A DNA stretch of 64,000 bases, taken from assembly GCA_910579205.1 (NCBI GenBank), contig CAJTTD010000007.1, positions 1 through 64,000 of the forward strand, written 5' to 3'. Both the position numbers and the translations under genes were made by a program. Position 1 is the stretch's first letter. Each line of letters begins with the position of its first letter. The notes under the pieces are model-generated. The model did not search any database. It was not told the DNA's origin and was given only the letters and a program-made list of their open reading frames with translations. Source of the stretch: an uncultured Christensenella sp. (GTDB lineage Bacteria > Bacillota > Clostridia > Christensenellales > Pumilibacteraceae). Of the stretch, positions 17,286-25,725 are shown piece by piece.

Positions 17286-17576
17286 TCAACCGCGGTAGAT
17301 GATGAGCGATACGAAAAACAATATTGCAAGCACGCCCTCTATTATGCCGAGCACGACCGTGATGCGCTTCATAACAGATTCGAGCGACTTGGACTTATCC
17401 TTGGAATAGAAAGTATCGCGCTGGCCTGTAAGCGCGCCCATTCCCGACGAGGACGACGGCTGGAACATTATGGTTACTATAAGAGCCAACCCGACCGCTA
17501 CCATGAGCGATATCATTACTATTCTTATTATGGGGAACGAATCGGTTATCCACCCCGCTACCGATAAAAAGCGCAT
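17286..17576 (-). CDS. secG: Preprotein translocase subunit SecG
   Basis: 96 residues with two membrane spans (about 15-38 and 72-93) separated by a polar Ser/Gly-rich loop (FQPSSSSGMGALTGQRDTFY). This is the usual SecG pattern, including the GxxxG-type glycines after the first span. SecG stimulates protein export with SecYE in the cytoplasmic membrane. It is slightly longer at the N-terminus than usual, and an internal Met at residue 21 is another possible start. Confidence 0.88.
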   Translation of the reverse strand: MRFLSVAGWITDSFPIIRIVMISLMVAVGLALIVTIMFQPSSSSGMGALTGQRDTFYSKDKSKSLESVMKRITVVLGIIEGVLAILFFVSLIIYRG

Positions 17577-17606
17577 AAAATGCCTCGCAAAATTTTTAGC
17601 ACATTA

Positions 17607-17636
17607 ATTATAGCACACCGCGGAAACGGAATGCAA
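17607..17636 (-). promoter_or_regulatory. secG promoter
   Basis: On the minus strand: TTGCAT, 18 bp, TATAAT in a GTGCTATAAT context, about 30 bp before the start codon. Confidence 0.7.
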
Positions 17637-17779
17637 GCGTTTTGATGTATGTTTGAAGATTAATATCGGACAAAAGATAAAGTGATTGACGCAAATACCG
17701 TGGCAAAAGTTAATAAAATGCAAGCTGTGGTGCCGACTGCGTAGCAATCGAGCGTTAACTTCATTCGACTAACCGAACT

Positions 17780-18058
17780 CTAATCGGAGTCCTTAGACGC
17801 GTTCCGCAACTCTTCGTTATACTTGTCTATAACGAGTTTTGCGATTTGATCGCGCGTCTCACTGTTGATCGGATGCGCCACGTCTCGATACTCGCCTGTA
17901 CCGAGCCGCTTATTTGGCATAGCGACAAACAGATTACCTTCGTTTTCTACCACGCGCAAGTCATGAACGACGAAGCATCCGTCTATCGTTATAGACGCTG
18001 CCGCTTTCAACTTGCCCGGCTCTCTTACGAGACGCAATCTTACCTCGGTGATTTGCAC
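17780..18058 (-). CDS. spoVG: SpoVG family RNA/DNA-binding regulator
   Basis: 92 residues, full length. It has the family landmarks VRLRLV near the start and the AxASITIDGCFVVHDLRVVE and VAMPNKR core. It closes with the DVAHPINSETRDQI helix. SpoVG is a site-specific nucleic-acid binding regulator named for its spore-cortex role, and is also found in non-spore-formers. It has a consensus promoter 63 bp upstream and appears to be a single transcription unit. Confidence 0.95.
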   Translation of the reverse strand: MQITEVRLRLVREPGKLKAAASITIDGCFVVHDLRVVENEGNLFVAMPNKRLGTGEYRDVAHPINSETRDQIAKLVIDKYNEELRNASKDSD

Positions 18059-18121
18059 AACTTCCCCTCCTTTGCAGAATAGTTATTTTATTTTAACACA
18101 TTACGCGTCAAAAATCAACAG

Positions 18122-18150
18122 ATTTTAGAATTTTTTTTGATGTTTGTCAA
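18122..18150 (-). promoter_or_regulatory. spoVG promoter
   Basis: On the minus strand: TTGACA, 17 bp, TAAAAT, embedded in T/A-rich sequence. A consensus vegetative promoter. Confidence 0.85.
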
Positions 18151-18298
18151 GCATTTTTCAGTAACTTTTTGAATTTTTTTGAAAAAATCTTATTTGTACT
18201 GTGCTTAACCTGAAAAATCATACTGTTTGGACGTCCTATCGTGCCAAATATGATACCACAACAGCCGCAAAAAGTCAAACAAACCTGTTTCAAGACAG

Positions 18299-18329
18299 TA
18301 AAAAACCGCTCTGCGTCATTTCGCAGGGC
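18299..18329 (-). terminator. Terminator of the transposase gene
   Basis: GCTCTGCG and CGCAGGGC (one G-U pair) with a 6-nt loop, followed on the minus strand by six or more T. The gap 18151-18300 holds no gene. Confidence 0.75.
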
Positions 18330-18359
18330 TTTTCTCCCCTCTCTTTCGTATTGTTTCGT

Positions 18360-19373
18360 CTATGCCGCTCTGCCTTTGAGAAATCGGACTGCGTATTTTT
18401 CTCTGTTCTCTTTCAGGAGTTCGAGCAATTCGGCTCTTTTCTGAATCGGCGTAAGCCATACGCGTTTGCCCTCTTTGTTCCGCAGTTGAGAATGAGGACG
18501 GTTATTGTATCGCACGTTCCACGCCTGCATTTTTTCTCTCAACTCCTCGTAGGTCGTAAATGTCAGATGATTATAAAATGCCTCTTGGTCGCTCCTATGA
18601 CTGCGCTCTACTTTCCCGTTATGACGCGGCGTTCTTATGCGTATGAGTTGGTGTTTGATTTTCAGTTGCGTAAGGAGTTTATCGAGAATATGTACCGTAC
18701 TCTCTTTCGTGTGCTGCGGGTTCGTGAACTCGGTACCGTTATCGGTCTGAATAATCTCAGGCGCGTACCCGAAATATACGATTGCCCGCTTTACAAAATC
18801 TACCGTTGAATATCCCGATTTTTCTTTGTACGGGTACAGGAACCGTTCTCGCGTCGCCTCGTCGATTATCGTGTATTGATAATACCACTCTTTTCGGAAA
18901 TGCCCTTTATTGCAATCACGCGGAACATACTTAACGTCCATTTGCCATTTATAGCCGAGCATTAAAGGCGTATCGTATGGCTTAGGGTCATACGGCGTTT
19001 TCTTGATTTCCTGCGACGGGCGCAGTCCGTGTTTTACCACAAAACGATAAAACCCGAAATAGGTGCGTGAATAACCGTATCGCGTTCGTAACTCGCCTAA
19101 TGCCTCTGTGTAACTTATATCGGGGTTCTCATCAAACAATTCCCGTATATGCTCCTCCTCTTGCACAGAGTGCGCGTTCGGGTGCGGCGTCAGCGGAACT
19201 TTTGAGCCGTTTTCGAGGCTGTCGAGCGTGCCGTCGTATTTTGCTTTCCAACGCCATAGACTACGTTCGGTACACTTGAACGCATACGCCACTTTGAGAA
19301 TATCGACCTTATCGACAAGCCACATTTTTAAGGCAGCCTGTTTTTGTCTTGCGGTATATTCCATTCCTTTCAT
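18360..19373 (-). mobile_element. IS481-like DDE transposase gene
   Basis: 337 residues from the ATG at 19373, which follows GAGGTGCTGACG. An N-terminal helix-turn-helix (AALKMWLVDKVDILKVAYAF, with SLWRWKAKYDG as recognition helix) precedes an integrase core whose acidic triad is visible: D in WQMDVKYVP, D in IIQTDNGTEF and E in RHNGKVERSHR. The DDE pattern and length match IS481/IS3-like enzymes. I could not find convincing terminal inverted repeats or a target-site duplication, so the element may be partial or the enzyme may act elsewhere. It lies between host genes and the prophage. Confidence 0.8.
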
Positions 19374-19403
19374 CGTCAGCACCTCTTTCGCATATTTTTA
19401 CGC

Positions 19404-19432
19404 ATTATAGCACAAAAACCGAAAAAACTCAA
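19404..19432 (-). promoter_or_regulatory. Transposase promoter
   Basis: On the minus strand: TTGAGT, 17 bp, TATAAT in a GTGCTATAAT context, the same extended -10 context as the secG promoter. Confidence 0.7.
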
Positions 19433-19452
19433 GCCCCGCGCCGCCGAGCCGC

Positions 19453-19481
19453 TTGCAAAATTACCTTCAGCGTGCTATAAT
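19453..19481 (+). promoter_or_regulatory. Promoter of the poly-C leader ORF and the 19651 gene
   Basis: TTGCAA, 17 bp, TATAAT in a GTGCTATAAT context. It is divergent from the transposase promoter, with 20 bp between the two -35 boxes. Confidence 0.75.
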
Positions 19482-19514
19482 TATCACAACTACATACTTA
19501 CGGAGGAGTATATT

Positions 19515-19661
19515 ATGCTGCGCATAAAATCTCTAAAAAGTACCCCCCCCCCCCCGCAAAATTATAGTTATCCACATTATGTAAACGCTTTACGCGTAAC
19601 ACACCTAAGACAACTCTCTTGTATGAGAACTACTTTGTCGGAGGTGCGCTATGCGTCTTGA
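19515..19661 (+). CDS. Short leader ORF with poly-C tract
   Basis: 48 residues, starting 7 bases after a strong GGAGGAG. A run of 13 C starts in codon 10 (the ACC codon), exactly as in the lipoprotein gene at 9284. With 13 C the frame runs to 19661 and overlaps the ATG of the next gene (19651) by 11 nt. With 12 or 14 C it stops within about ten codons after the tract. It could be a coupled leader peptide, or the remnant of a longer gene that has been truncated. Confidence 0.5.
   Translation: MLRIKSLKSTPPPPQNYSYPHYVNALRVTHLRQLSCMRTTLSEVRYAS
19543..19555 (+). repeat. Poly-C (C13) tract
   Basis: Thirteen consecutive C beginning in codon 10 of the leader ORF. Its length decides whether ribosomes travel on to the next start codon. 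Confidence 0.9.
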
Positions 19662-20067
19662 TTTTCGTTTTCAAAAGTACGATTCTAAACTTGCAACGAT
19701 TGTATCGTTGTTTCAGAGCGGTATCGTGGGTTGGATATTCCTTTTCCCCATTTGCTGTATTCCTGCCTTTATTTGCCTTGCCTGCAACGTAAGCGGTGCG
19801 ATTGTAGGAGCATTATTCGGCGTCGGCGGTGTTCTTTCGATAATCGCGTACATTCTTTTTTGCAAATTCGTAAAACCTGAAAAGATTGATGAACGCGCTC
19901 GTAAGAGAAAACAAGCAAAACACTCACAAGATACCGATACCTCCCCTTTCCAAGATTATCAGTCGGAGGAGGAACGTAGGAGAAATATTCTTATACGCTC
20001 TTATGTAGGCTCTCAGATTGCGTCAGAAAAGCGTTCCGAACAGGAAAATAAAAATAACCTCAACTAA
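19651..20067 (+). CDS. Two-span membrane protein (138 aa)
   Basis: The start codon follows TCGGAGGTGCGCT and overlaps the leader ORF. Two hydrophobic segments (about 19-45 and 47-72) are followed by a basic, charged cytoplasmic tail (RKRKQAKHSQDTD ... SEEERRRN). No family is recognised. It is transcribed opposite to the prophage genes and lies between the transposase and the prophage, so it is either a host gene or a lysogeny-expressed cargo gene. Confidence 0.6.
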   Translation: MRLDFRFQKYDSKLATIVSLFQSGIVGWIFLFPICCIPAFICLACNVSGAIVGALFGVGGVLSIIAYILFCKFVKPEKIDERARKRKQAKHSQDTDTSPFQDYQSEEERRRNILIRSYVGSQIASEKRSEQENKNNLN

Positions 20068-20104
20068 TCACAACTTAATCAATCTCAAAAAAATTTGAAA
20101 ATCA

Positions 20105-20150
20105 AACAGACTGCCCGTCCTAAAGTCCGACAGACAGTCTGTTATTTTTT
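20105..20150 (+). terminator. Terminator of the 19651 gene
   Basis: AACAGACTG and CAGTCTGTT around a 21-nt loop, followed by ATTTTTTA. On the minus strand A/T-rich sequence also follows, so it may stop the leftward prophage transcript too. The rest of 20151-20250 is AT-rich with repeated TGCAT/ATGCA motifs and no gene. Confidence 0.75.
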
Positions 20151-20250
20151 ATATATATTTCTTTTTGTCTTTAGTTTTGTTTTGTTTTTATTTGCATAAA
20201 TTTGTATTGCGTTTGATATGCAAAAGCATTGCATTTGCATAAGAATTGCA

Positions 20251-21240
20251 TTACTCTTGCACGGGTATTTTTTCCGTGTTTTCAAGGGAAATATCGACCT
20301 CTGTCAATGCTGTTTTCGGCTCCTCTACTTGTACGGGTTCGGGCGTAGATTCTATATACTGAATAGCCCGCTGTAACAAATCTGATTGGTCGCCTATGTA
20401 GTTTATAGTTGCAACCGTGATATTGTCATACCCCGATTTATAGCCTAAAAAGCCATTCAGAACGATAGGCAGCAGTTTCAAACAGCACGCCGCAAATGTA
20501 GCCCACGTCGGGTTTACGATGACGTCAAGCATTATTACGCCCGTAAGAACTGAGGTTATACAGGTCGTACAGAATTTCGAGCCAAACGTCAGAGCGCGTT
20601 TCGTTTCGGGTTTAACGCCCAAAGGACTGCGGCTTGCACTCCCGCGTCCGCGCTTTAATATCATTTCGGGCGTCAGTTTTACAGGCTTAGTTTTGTTCGC
20701 CCGTAGAATCGCCGCAATTTGAACCACAGACAATTTTTCGTTTTTCTGCAACGTCTTTTTATCCTTGCCGCAATACTCTTTTTGATAGTCCGAATAGGAT
20801 ATGCCGACCTCAGTCAGAATCGCTGTCCGTGCGCTTTCGAGTTCGTCATCAATGTAATATCTGCAAAACTCCATAAGCCGCCCCTGCATTTTGCGGTCAA
20901 CGACAATTTTTTTCAGTTCGTCGTAATGTTTATGCGCCTCGCTGTATGCGTCGGTATTTTTCCCTGCACGCACGCCCGACGAGTAAAAGTTCGCAAACAT
21001 TGAATATGTGCAAAACAGCAGAATGAAAAACGTCAGACCGAACTGCGCCCACCCCAAGCCGTTTGACAAGTTTATATCCGTCGTGAATACGACGACAACG
21101 ATAAAAACTATAAAAAAGCCGATGAACCACGCCGCATTGTTTACCACGGAGCGCGTAACGCGCCGCTGCGCCCGATTGATTTTTTCCATTCCCGTTGTGC
21201 GTTTCTCTCCGCCGTCGTGTTTTATAGGTTCCATACTCAT
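20251..21240 (-). CDS. Prophage membrane protein (329 aa)
   Basis: Four likely membrane spans: two near the N-terminus (about 36-55 and 66-86) and two in the second half (about 219-240 and 247-268). They flank a charged cytoplasmic region. The ATG overlaps the upstream stop (TAATG). It is the last gene of the leftward prophage transcript, in a cluster of membrane proteins where a lysis cassette would be expected. No endolysin or holin signature is visible. Confidence 0.55.
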   Translation of the reverse strand: MSMEPIKHDGGEKRTTGMEKINRAQRRVTRSVVNNAAWFIGFFIVFIVVVVFTTDINLSNGLGWAQFGLTFFILLFCTYSMFANFYSSGVRAGKNTDAYSEAHKHYDELKKIVVDRKMQGRLMEFCRYYIDDELESARTAILTEVGISYSDYQKEYCGKDKKTLQKNEKLSVVQIAAILRANKTKPVKLTPEMILKRGRGSASRSPLGVKPETKRALTFGSKFCTTCITSVLTGVIMLDVIVNPTWATFAACCLKLLPIVLNGFLGYKSGYDNITVATINYIGDQSDLLQRAIQYIESTPEPVQVEEPKTALTEVDISLENTEKIPVQE

Positions 21241-21641
21241 TATTCGCTACCTCCGTCGCCCGATTCATCATCAATCGGCTTATCGGGCTTACTCTCCACT
21301 TTTTCTCCGATTTTATGTAGTCCTGCGCCTATCAGGTTCGCTACAAGCCCTATCAGGCAGATAATAGCCATTTGGTCGATAATATTTCTAAGCGCGATGA
21401 CAAACACCGTTATGACCGTCCATATCAACCACGCGGCGGGCGATTTCAGGTATTGCTTTATAACGCGAATAAGCGGTATCGCGGACAGCAGAGCAAACAC
21501 CACGAACAAGCCCGAAATTGTCGCCGTAGAACTTTTATCGACCCATACGGGGAATTGTGAGAGAGTCGCCGCAAGAGGAGCCGCCACGTCCACGACAAGC
21601 GCGGACGTTTTGATTATCTTTCCTTTTGTCGCGTTTCTCAT
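21240..21641 (-). CDS. Prophage membrane protein, holin-like layout
   Basis: 133 residues from the ATG at 21641, after CGGAGGAGTG. The GTG at 21647 overlaps the upstream stop and is less likely. About three or four spans (near 15-30, 43-60, 70-88, 92-112) and a charged C-terminal tail (EKVESKPDKPIDDESG) fit a holin, but no family match is evident from sequence alone. Confidence 0.5.
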   Translation of the reverse strand: MRNATKGKIIKTSALVVDVAAPLAATLSQFPVWVDKSSTATISGLFVVFALLSAIPLIRVIKQYLKSPAAWLIWTVITVFVIALRNIIDQMAIICLIGLVANLIGAGLHKIGEKVESKPDKPIDDESGDGGSE

Positions 21642-21643
21642 AA

Positions 21644-22294
21644 TCACTCCTCCGTCTTTTCCGCCTCAGGTTCCTGCTCCATTTCGACCATTTCGACCGA
21701 TAACAGTTTTTCGTCGTCGCTCGTCGTTTTCAATACGTCGGCATATTTGAGATTTACCAAATCTTTTACGCCCTGCGGCAGATTTTTCGAGTTGGCATAT
21801 ACCGTCGCAAGAATATCCAAAACGGCGCGGGTCTGCACGACCATAGCGGCTACAAATTTATAGCGTTCACTTTCGGTATTCTCGTAAGACGTGATTTTTT
21901 TCTCAATCGCGTTATAATTTTCGATGAGATTATTTAACCCGCCGATTACCTCAGACTGTGAATTATTTGTAAACGACGTATCTTTACCGATTCGCAGTAA
22001 ACTCTTTTTCGATTTTACGGTATTATAGATGAGCATAACGAACATAACAATATCGGTTAAAATCGTTACGATTTCAACCTTATGCTCGTTTAGCCATTCC
22101 CCGACCCTGCCGAGAAAAGTGGGGTTATCCGTTTCATCGACTGTTTCTGCGGGCGGCTCCGCGCCGTCATCGACCGTTGCCGCGTATGCAGTCTGAGTTG
22201 CCGCGGGTTCCGTTGTAAACCCGAAAAGCAACGTGAGCGATAATAGCACGCAAACGGACGCGGCGATTATCAAAATTCTTTTTTTCATAGTCAT
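21644..22294 (-). CDS. Exported or membrane-anchored prophage protein
   Basis: 216 residues. The N-terminal signal peptide (KKRILIIAASVCVLLSLTLLF) has a likely cleavage site after TAYA. A second hydrophobic segment (about 75-92, IVTILTDIVMFVMLIY) precedes a long helical region and an acidic tail. Ribosome binding site AGGAGGG. Possibly part of the lysis or host-envelope module. Function unknown. Confidence 0.5.
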   Translation of the reverse strand: MTMKKRILIIAASVCVLLSLTLLFGFTTEPAATQTAYAATVDDGAEPPAETVDETDNPTFLGRVGEWLNEHKVEIVTILTDIVMFVMLIYNTVKSKKSLLRIGKDTSFTNNSQSEVIGGLNNLIENYNAIEKKITSYENTESERYKFVAAMVVQTRAVLDILATVYANSKNLPQGVKDLVNLKYADVLKTTSDDEKLLSVEMVEMEQEPEAEKTEE

Positions 22295-22309
22295 AATTAT
22301 ACCCTCCTG

Positions 22310-22765
22310 TTACGTTACGTCGTAACCCTCAAGCAACTTGTTTAATTTCGTTTCAAGCCCCGAATATTTATCAAACAGCATTTTAATATCGTTTCTTATC
22401 TCTTGCATTTCGACCCGTGTTTCCGCTATCTGTTGCGGAATATCGCCGTCGTTCGGACGAACGAATATGCCACCTTTGGTGTTACTTGCTTTTATGCCCT
22501 CGCACGTCCATTTTGGTGCGTTTACGGTGCCGTTGAGTAAAGTTACCACAATCGACACGTCGCCCGTCAGGAACGCCGCAGGAACGCCGCAAACGCCGTC
22601 TTTTATCTCTCTGTACAGAGAATCTTTCTGCCCGTTTACAATGATTGCCGTCGCCCCATCAGGCGCGTCCGTAAACGATATGTAGAGGTCGCCCGAAATA
22701 AATTCGGGCTGCCTCGTAAGCATAATTCCTTTACCGCTGTCTAAGAGCCTGTATTCCATTTTCAT
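22310..22765 (-). CDS. Prophage hypothetical, probable fibre-associated protein
   Basis: 151 residues: a beta-rich N-terminal domain with a DAPDGATAIIVNG-type Ig-like strand pattern, then a C-terminal coiled coil (IAETRVEMQEIRNDIKMLF). It directly follows the DGR target in the same operon with a GGAGGGC ribosome binding site. It may be a fibre or baseplate accessory, or a chaperone of the variable adhesin. This is inferred from position only. Confidence 0.5.
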   Translation of the reverse strand: MKMEYRLLDSGKGIMLTRQPEFISGDLYISFTDAPDGATAIIVNGQKDSLYREIKDGVCGVPAAFLTGDVSIVVTLLNGTVNAPKWTCEGIKASNTKGGIFVRPNDGDIPQQIAETRVEMQEIRNDIKMLFDKYSGLETKLNKLLEGYDVT

Positions 22766-22774
22766 ATAGCCCTC

Positions 22775-24517
22775 CTACTCCACGTTGCAATCAAGTTGGC
22801 ACTTGATTCCATACAGTTTAATCGCACCGTCCGCGCCGTTTCGTTCGATTTTCACCCTTACCGCGACGCAATAATAATTCACCCCACGCTCCTTGCTTTT
22901 GTTCGTGAAAACGTGATTATGTTTACTCAGTGCGGCAGTCGTGATATTATCCCATACGGGCTGCGTATCATTCGCATTATTACTTGCAAGCACTTGTATT
23001 TTTGCGTCAAGTGGCGCAATCAAATCGAGTTGTACGTTTATCGCCTTAGGGCAAACAGCAATCTGATTCCCGAACGGAACATACTCAAATTCTATGACGC
23101 CGCCTATCTTATTGAAATGTTTGGTCTGCGTCGCTGTAGCATTGTTATCGTCCATAACGACAATCTTTATCGTGTTGTCGCCTACGGGCAAATTATTCCA
23201 CGTTTCGAGGTCAATTTCAAGTGTATTCTCCTGCGAACCCGTTGCGGTATATGTACGCAAAAGCGTCGTATTTACATACTCTTTGACTGTTACATTTACA
23301 TCGTCGCCGTCGTACACAGTATATTTGTACTTGATTCGCGTCGCCGTATTTCCGAGCGCGGTATTATCGCCCGAAATAAACGGAGGGTAATTATCCTGCA
23401 CAACGACCGTTGACGCCGTTCGATATTCCCCCGATTGCGCTATACCCTTTACGGAACATACCCTATATTGAACGGTATTGATATTAGCGGTTATACTGTC
23501 AGTAAAAGAAATTCCGTCGCCGCTATATATCGGGTTAAACACGCCGCCGTTTATCGAACGCTCTAAAATATATTTTTCCGCACCCTCAACTGCGCTCCAC
23601 GATACTTCAGCCTTTCCGCCCTCAATACCGCCCGTGTTATAGTCAGGGTTGCAATATATCGGCGTTTTGACCGCAATATTTTCGGGAGCGTCCACAGGCA
23701 AAAACAATTCATAGCAGCCCTCGTCGTCTACCGAGTCTGATACAAGAATATCAGATTTCAGATTACAAAGCGGGCGCACGCCCCCCGAGCCGTAAGACGC
23801 AATGCCGTAGTACAACGAGCCGTCCGAAAGGACGTAGCGGACGTTGCACGAGTTCGACGAGTAAGGAGTTCTAAGCCACCAATACCACGCATTACCCTCA
23901 GTTCCACCGTCTTGCACGGTCGTTTGTCCTTGATAAGCAACTCTAACCGCGTTTGTGTTTTCCGCAAAAAGTGCGAGGATAGAACCCTCCGTAACTCCAT
24001 TTTCTGCTGCACCAAATGTTTCGGCACGCGACGCCAAAAACACTTTACGCGTAATTGTTTCATAAGGACCATCGTCTAATGCGGGGTGGAGCGCAACCCT
24101 AATCGCCGTATCAAGTAGTGCTTTTTTGAACGCAGGCGAAAACTCGCTTAAAAATCCCGCTTTCGCAGAATAAGGGTTAGATGACACATAAGACGTGCTA
24201 CTCGGTGCTTGGTCTGCACTATGACGCGCCGAATACCACACTCCTGCCTCCGCGTCCGAATTGAGCCATTGGTCAATATTCGATACGGAATACCTATTGT
24301 TGCCGTAATTCTTTCTGTTGCTGTCGGCGTTATTCGGCTCCTTTGCGTCAGCAGCACGCCGTGCAATGATTTTTTCCGTTATAAGCGTAGTGCTACCGCT
24401 CGGATAATCGGTATGGTCGGTATCGGCTTTTACCCATACGATAGGAACTCCGAGATATTTTGTATCTTTTTCTTTTATTTTTGCCCCTATGGGCAAACTG
24501 CCTAATGTTTGCGACAT
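22775..24517 (-). CDS. DGR target 1: variable adhesin (580 aa)
   Basis: The N-terminal half (1-255) is a DUF6273-like/C-type-lectin-like domain ending WYWWLRTPYSS..SDGSL..GGVRPL, the hallmark of DGR variable proteins. The variable repeat covers about residues 217-251. Unlike most DGR targets, the VR is internal: a fibronectin-III-like domain (about 270-375, AEVSWSAVEGAEKYILERS) and two more beta domains follow. The ATG overlaps the stop of the reverse transcriptase (TAATG), so the target is translated after it. It sits directly behind the tail fibre genes, so it most likely forms the phage receptor-binding tip. Variation would retarget adsorption. Confidence 0.88.
   Translation of the reverse strand: MSQTLGSLPIGAKIKEKDTKYLGVPIVWVKADTDHTDYPSGSTTLITEKIIARRAADAKEPNNADSNRKNYGNNRYSVSNIDQWLNSDAEAGVWYSARHSADQAPSSTSYVSSNPYSAKAGFLSEFSPAFKKALLDTAIRVALHPALDDGPYETITRKVFLASRAETFGAAENGVTEGSILALFAENTNAVRVAYQGQTTVQDGGTEGNAWYWWLRTPYSSNSCNVRYVLSDGSLYYGIASYGSGGVRPLCNLKSDILVSDSVDDEGCYELFLPVDAPENIAVKTPIYCNPDYNTGGIEGGKAEVSWSAVEGAEKYILERSINGGVFNPIYSGDGISFTDSITANINTVQYRVCSVKGIAQSGEYRTASTVVVQDNYPPFISGDNTALGNTATRIKYKYTVYDGDDVNVTVKEYVNTTLLRTYTATGSQENTLEIDLETWNNLPVGDNTIKIVVMDDNNATATQTKHFNKIGGVIEFEYVPFGNQIAVCPKAINVQLDLIAPLDAKIQVLASNNANDTQPVWDNITTAALSKHNHVFTNKSKERGVNYYCVAVRVKIERNGADGAIKLYGIKCQLDCNVE
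23766..23868 (-). repeat. DGR variable repeat 1 (VR1)
   Basis: 103 bp aligned without gaps to the template repeat 25726-25828. On the coding strand, 14 differences are at TR adenines and one is at a cytosine; the conserved end includes the GGGCG-TG-CGCCC palindrome. Confidence 0.93.
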
Positions 24518-25569
24518 TATTTGTCCTCCTTTTTGAATAACTCATTATAGAGTTTATCTGTTTTTCTTATCAAATGATAGCAATTCCCGCGCTCAGCGTG
24601 TCCGCGCCAACTGCGATACGAACATTCGATACGGGTCATCGGCAACCTACCCTGTTCGTGCAAGCCTTTGAATTTTTTGAGGCGACGACAGATACCCGTT
24701 TTTGATTGCCGACGCAGTTTCCGTATAACCTTTCCGCTGTCGGTCAAATAAGTATGAAACCCCAAAAAGTCAATTCCGTTACGGAGCGGAGAAATTTGCG
24801 TTTTCTCATTCAGTTCAAGCCCAAGTTTGCCCACATAGGAGCGAATCTCGTTCAAGCATTTTTTCAGAAATTCTTTATCCTCGTGTATCAGGTAAAAGTC
24901 GTCCATATATCGACCGTAAAACTTAATGCCGAGTTTCTCTTTTATATAGTGGTCTAAACCATTCAGATATAGCAGAGCAAAAAGTTGTGATGATTGATTT
25001 CCTATCGGTATGCCGACCTCTCCCTCTGTGCTGTCGATTATCATATCGAGCAACCATAATGTATTTTCACAGGAGATATGTTTGCGCAGTAACGATTTCA
25101 ATATGCCGTGATTGATATTGTAGAAAAACTTTCTAATATCGCACTTAAGCACCCACCCGTCCGCCGACTTGTGTTGACGATAGTATTTATGTAAAAATTC
25201 CGTCAGGCGGCTAAGCCCTAAATCGGTGCCTTTACCGACCTGCGAGGCGTAGTTATCGTATATAAAACTTTTTATCAGTATCGGTTCGAGAACATTATCG
25301 CATAGCGAGTGTTGCACGACCTTATCCTTATAACTATTGCTCATCACAAGCCGTTCCTTAGGCTCGTAAACATAAAAACGGTTGTATGGTGCCAACGTGT
25401 ACGTTTTGTTTTGCAGTTGGTACTTTAACAGCAGCAATGCCTCCATAAGATTGATTTCAAACTTGATTGCTGCGTCTTTCCACCGTTTGCCTTTTCGAGC
25501 CTCTTTATACGCGTTATATAGATTCTTAAACGCGTAAATTCGTTCGTATAGCGTTTCATACTCCTGCAT
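24517..25569 (-). CDS. DGR reverse transcriptase
   Basis: 350 residues from MQEYETLYER, chosen for the AAGGAGTTG ribosome binding site; the frame opens at 25617. It has the DGR-type motifs: catalytic D in KCDIRKFF (about 144), GIPIGNQSSQLFA (about 186-198, close to the DGR signature IGNLTSQ) and YMDDF (221-225), then the FLGF region (LRNGIDFLGFHTYL). It lacks group-II-intron maturase and retron domains. It makes mutagenised cDNA from the TR transcript with the avd-like accessory protein and retrohomes it into the VRs. Located between the TR and the 580-aa target. Confidence 0.95.
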   Translation of the reverse strand: MQEYETLYERIYAFKNLYNAYKEARKGKRWKDAAIKFEINLMEALLLLKYQLQNKTYTLAPYNRFYVYEPKERLVMSNSYKDKVVQHSLCDNVLEPILIKSFIYDNYASQVGKGTDLGLSRLTEFLHKYYRQHKSADGWVLKCDIRKFFYNINHGILKSLLRKHISCENTLWLLDMIIDSTEGEVGIPIGNQSSQLFALLYLNGLDHYIKEKLGIKFYGRYMDDFYLIHEDKEFLKKCLNEIRSYVGKLGLELNEKTQISPLRNGIDFLGFHTYLTDSGKVIRKLRRQSKTGICRRLKKFKGLHEQGRLPMTRIECSYRSWRGHAERGNCYHLIRKTDKLYNELFKKEDK

Positions 25570-25725
25570 AATTTCAACTCCTTGCCGCATATAGCCTGTG
25601 CCTTTTTGCAAATGCACTCACGTCGGCAATCTTGTGTTTATCCTTACGGAAAGGATATGCCCTCCTTTGTTGGTGGAGTTCTGCTTTCGCCTTGAAAATG
25701 GCTACTCGGACTGACTTTTGCCCAC

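Noticed and set aside
24517..25569. Reverse transcriptase as part of a group II intron or retron
   Set aside because: No maturase or endonuclease domain, no intron RNA or msr/msd; a matched TR, two VRs and an avd-like gene show it is a DGR.
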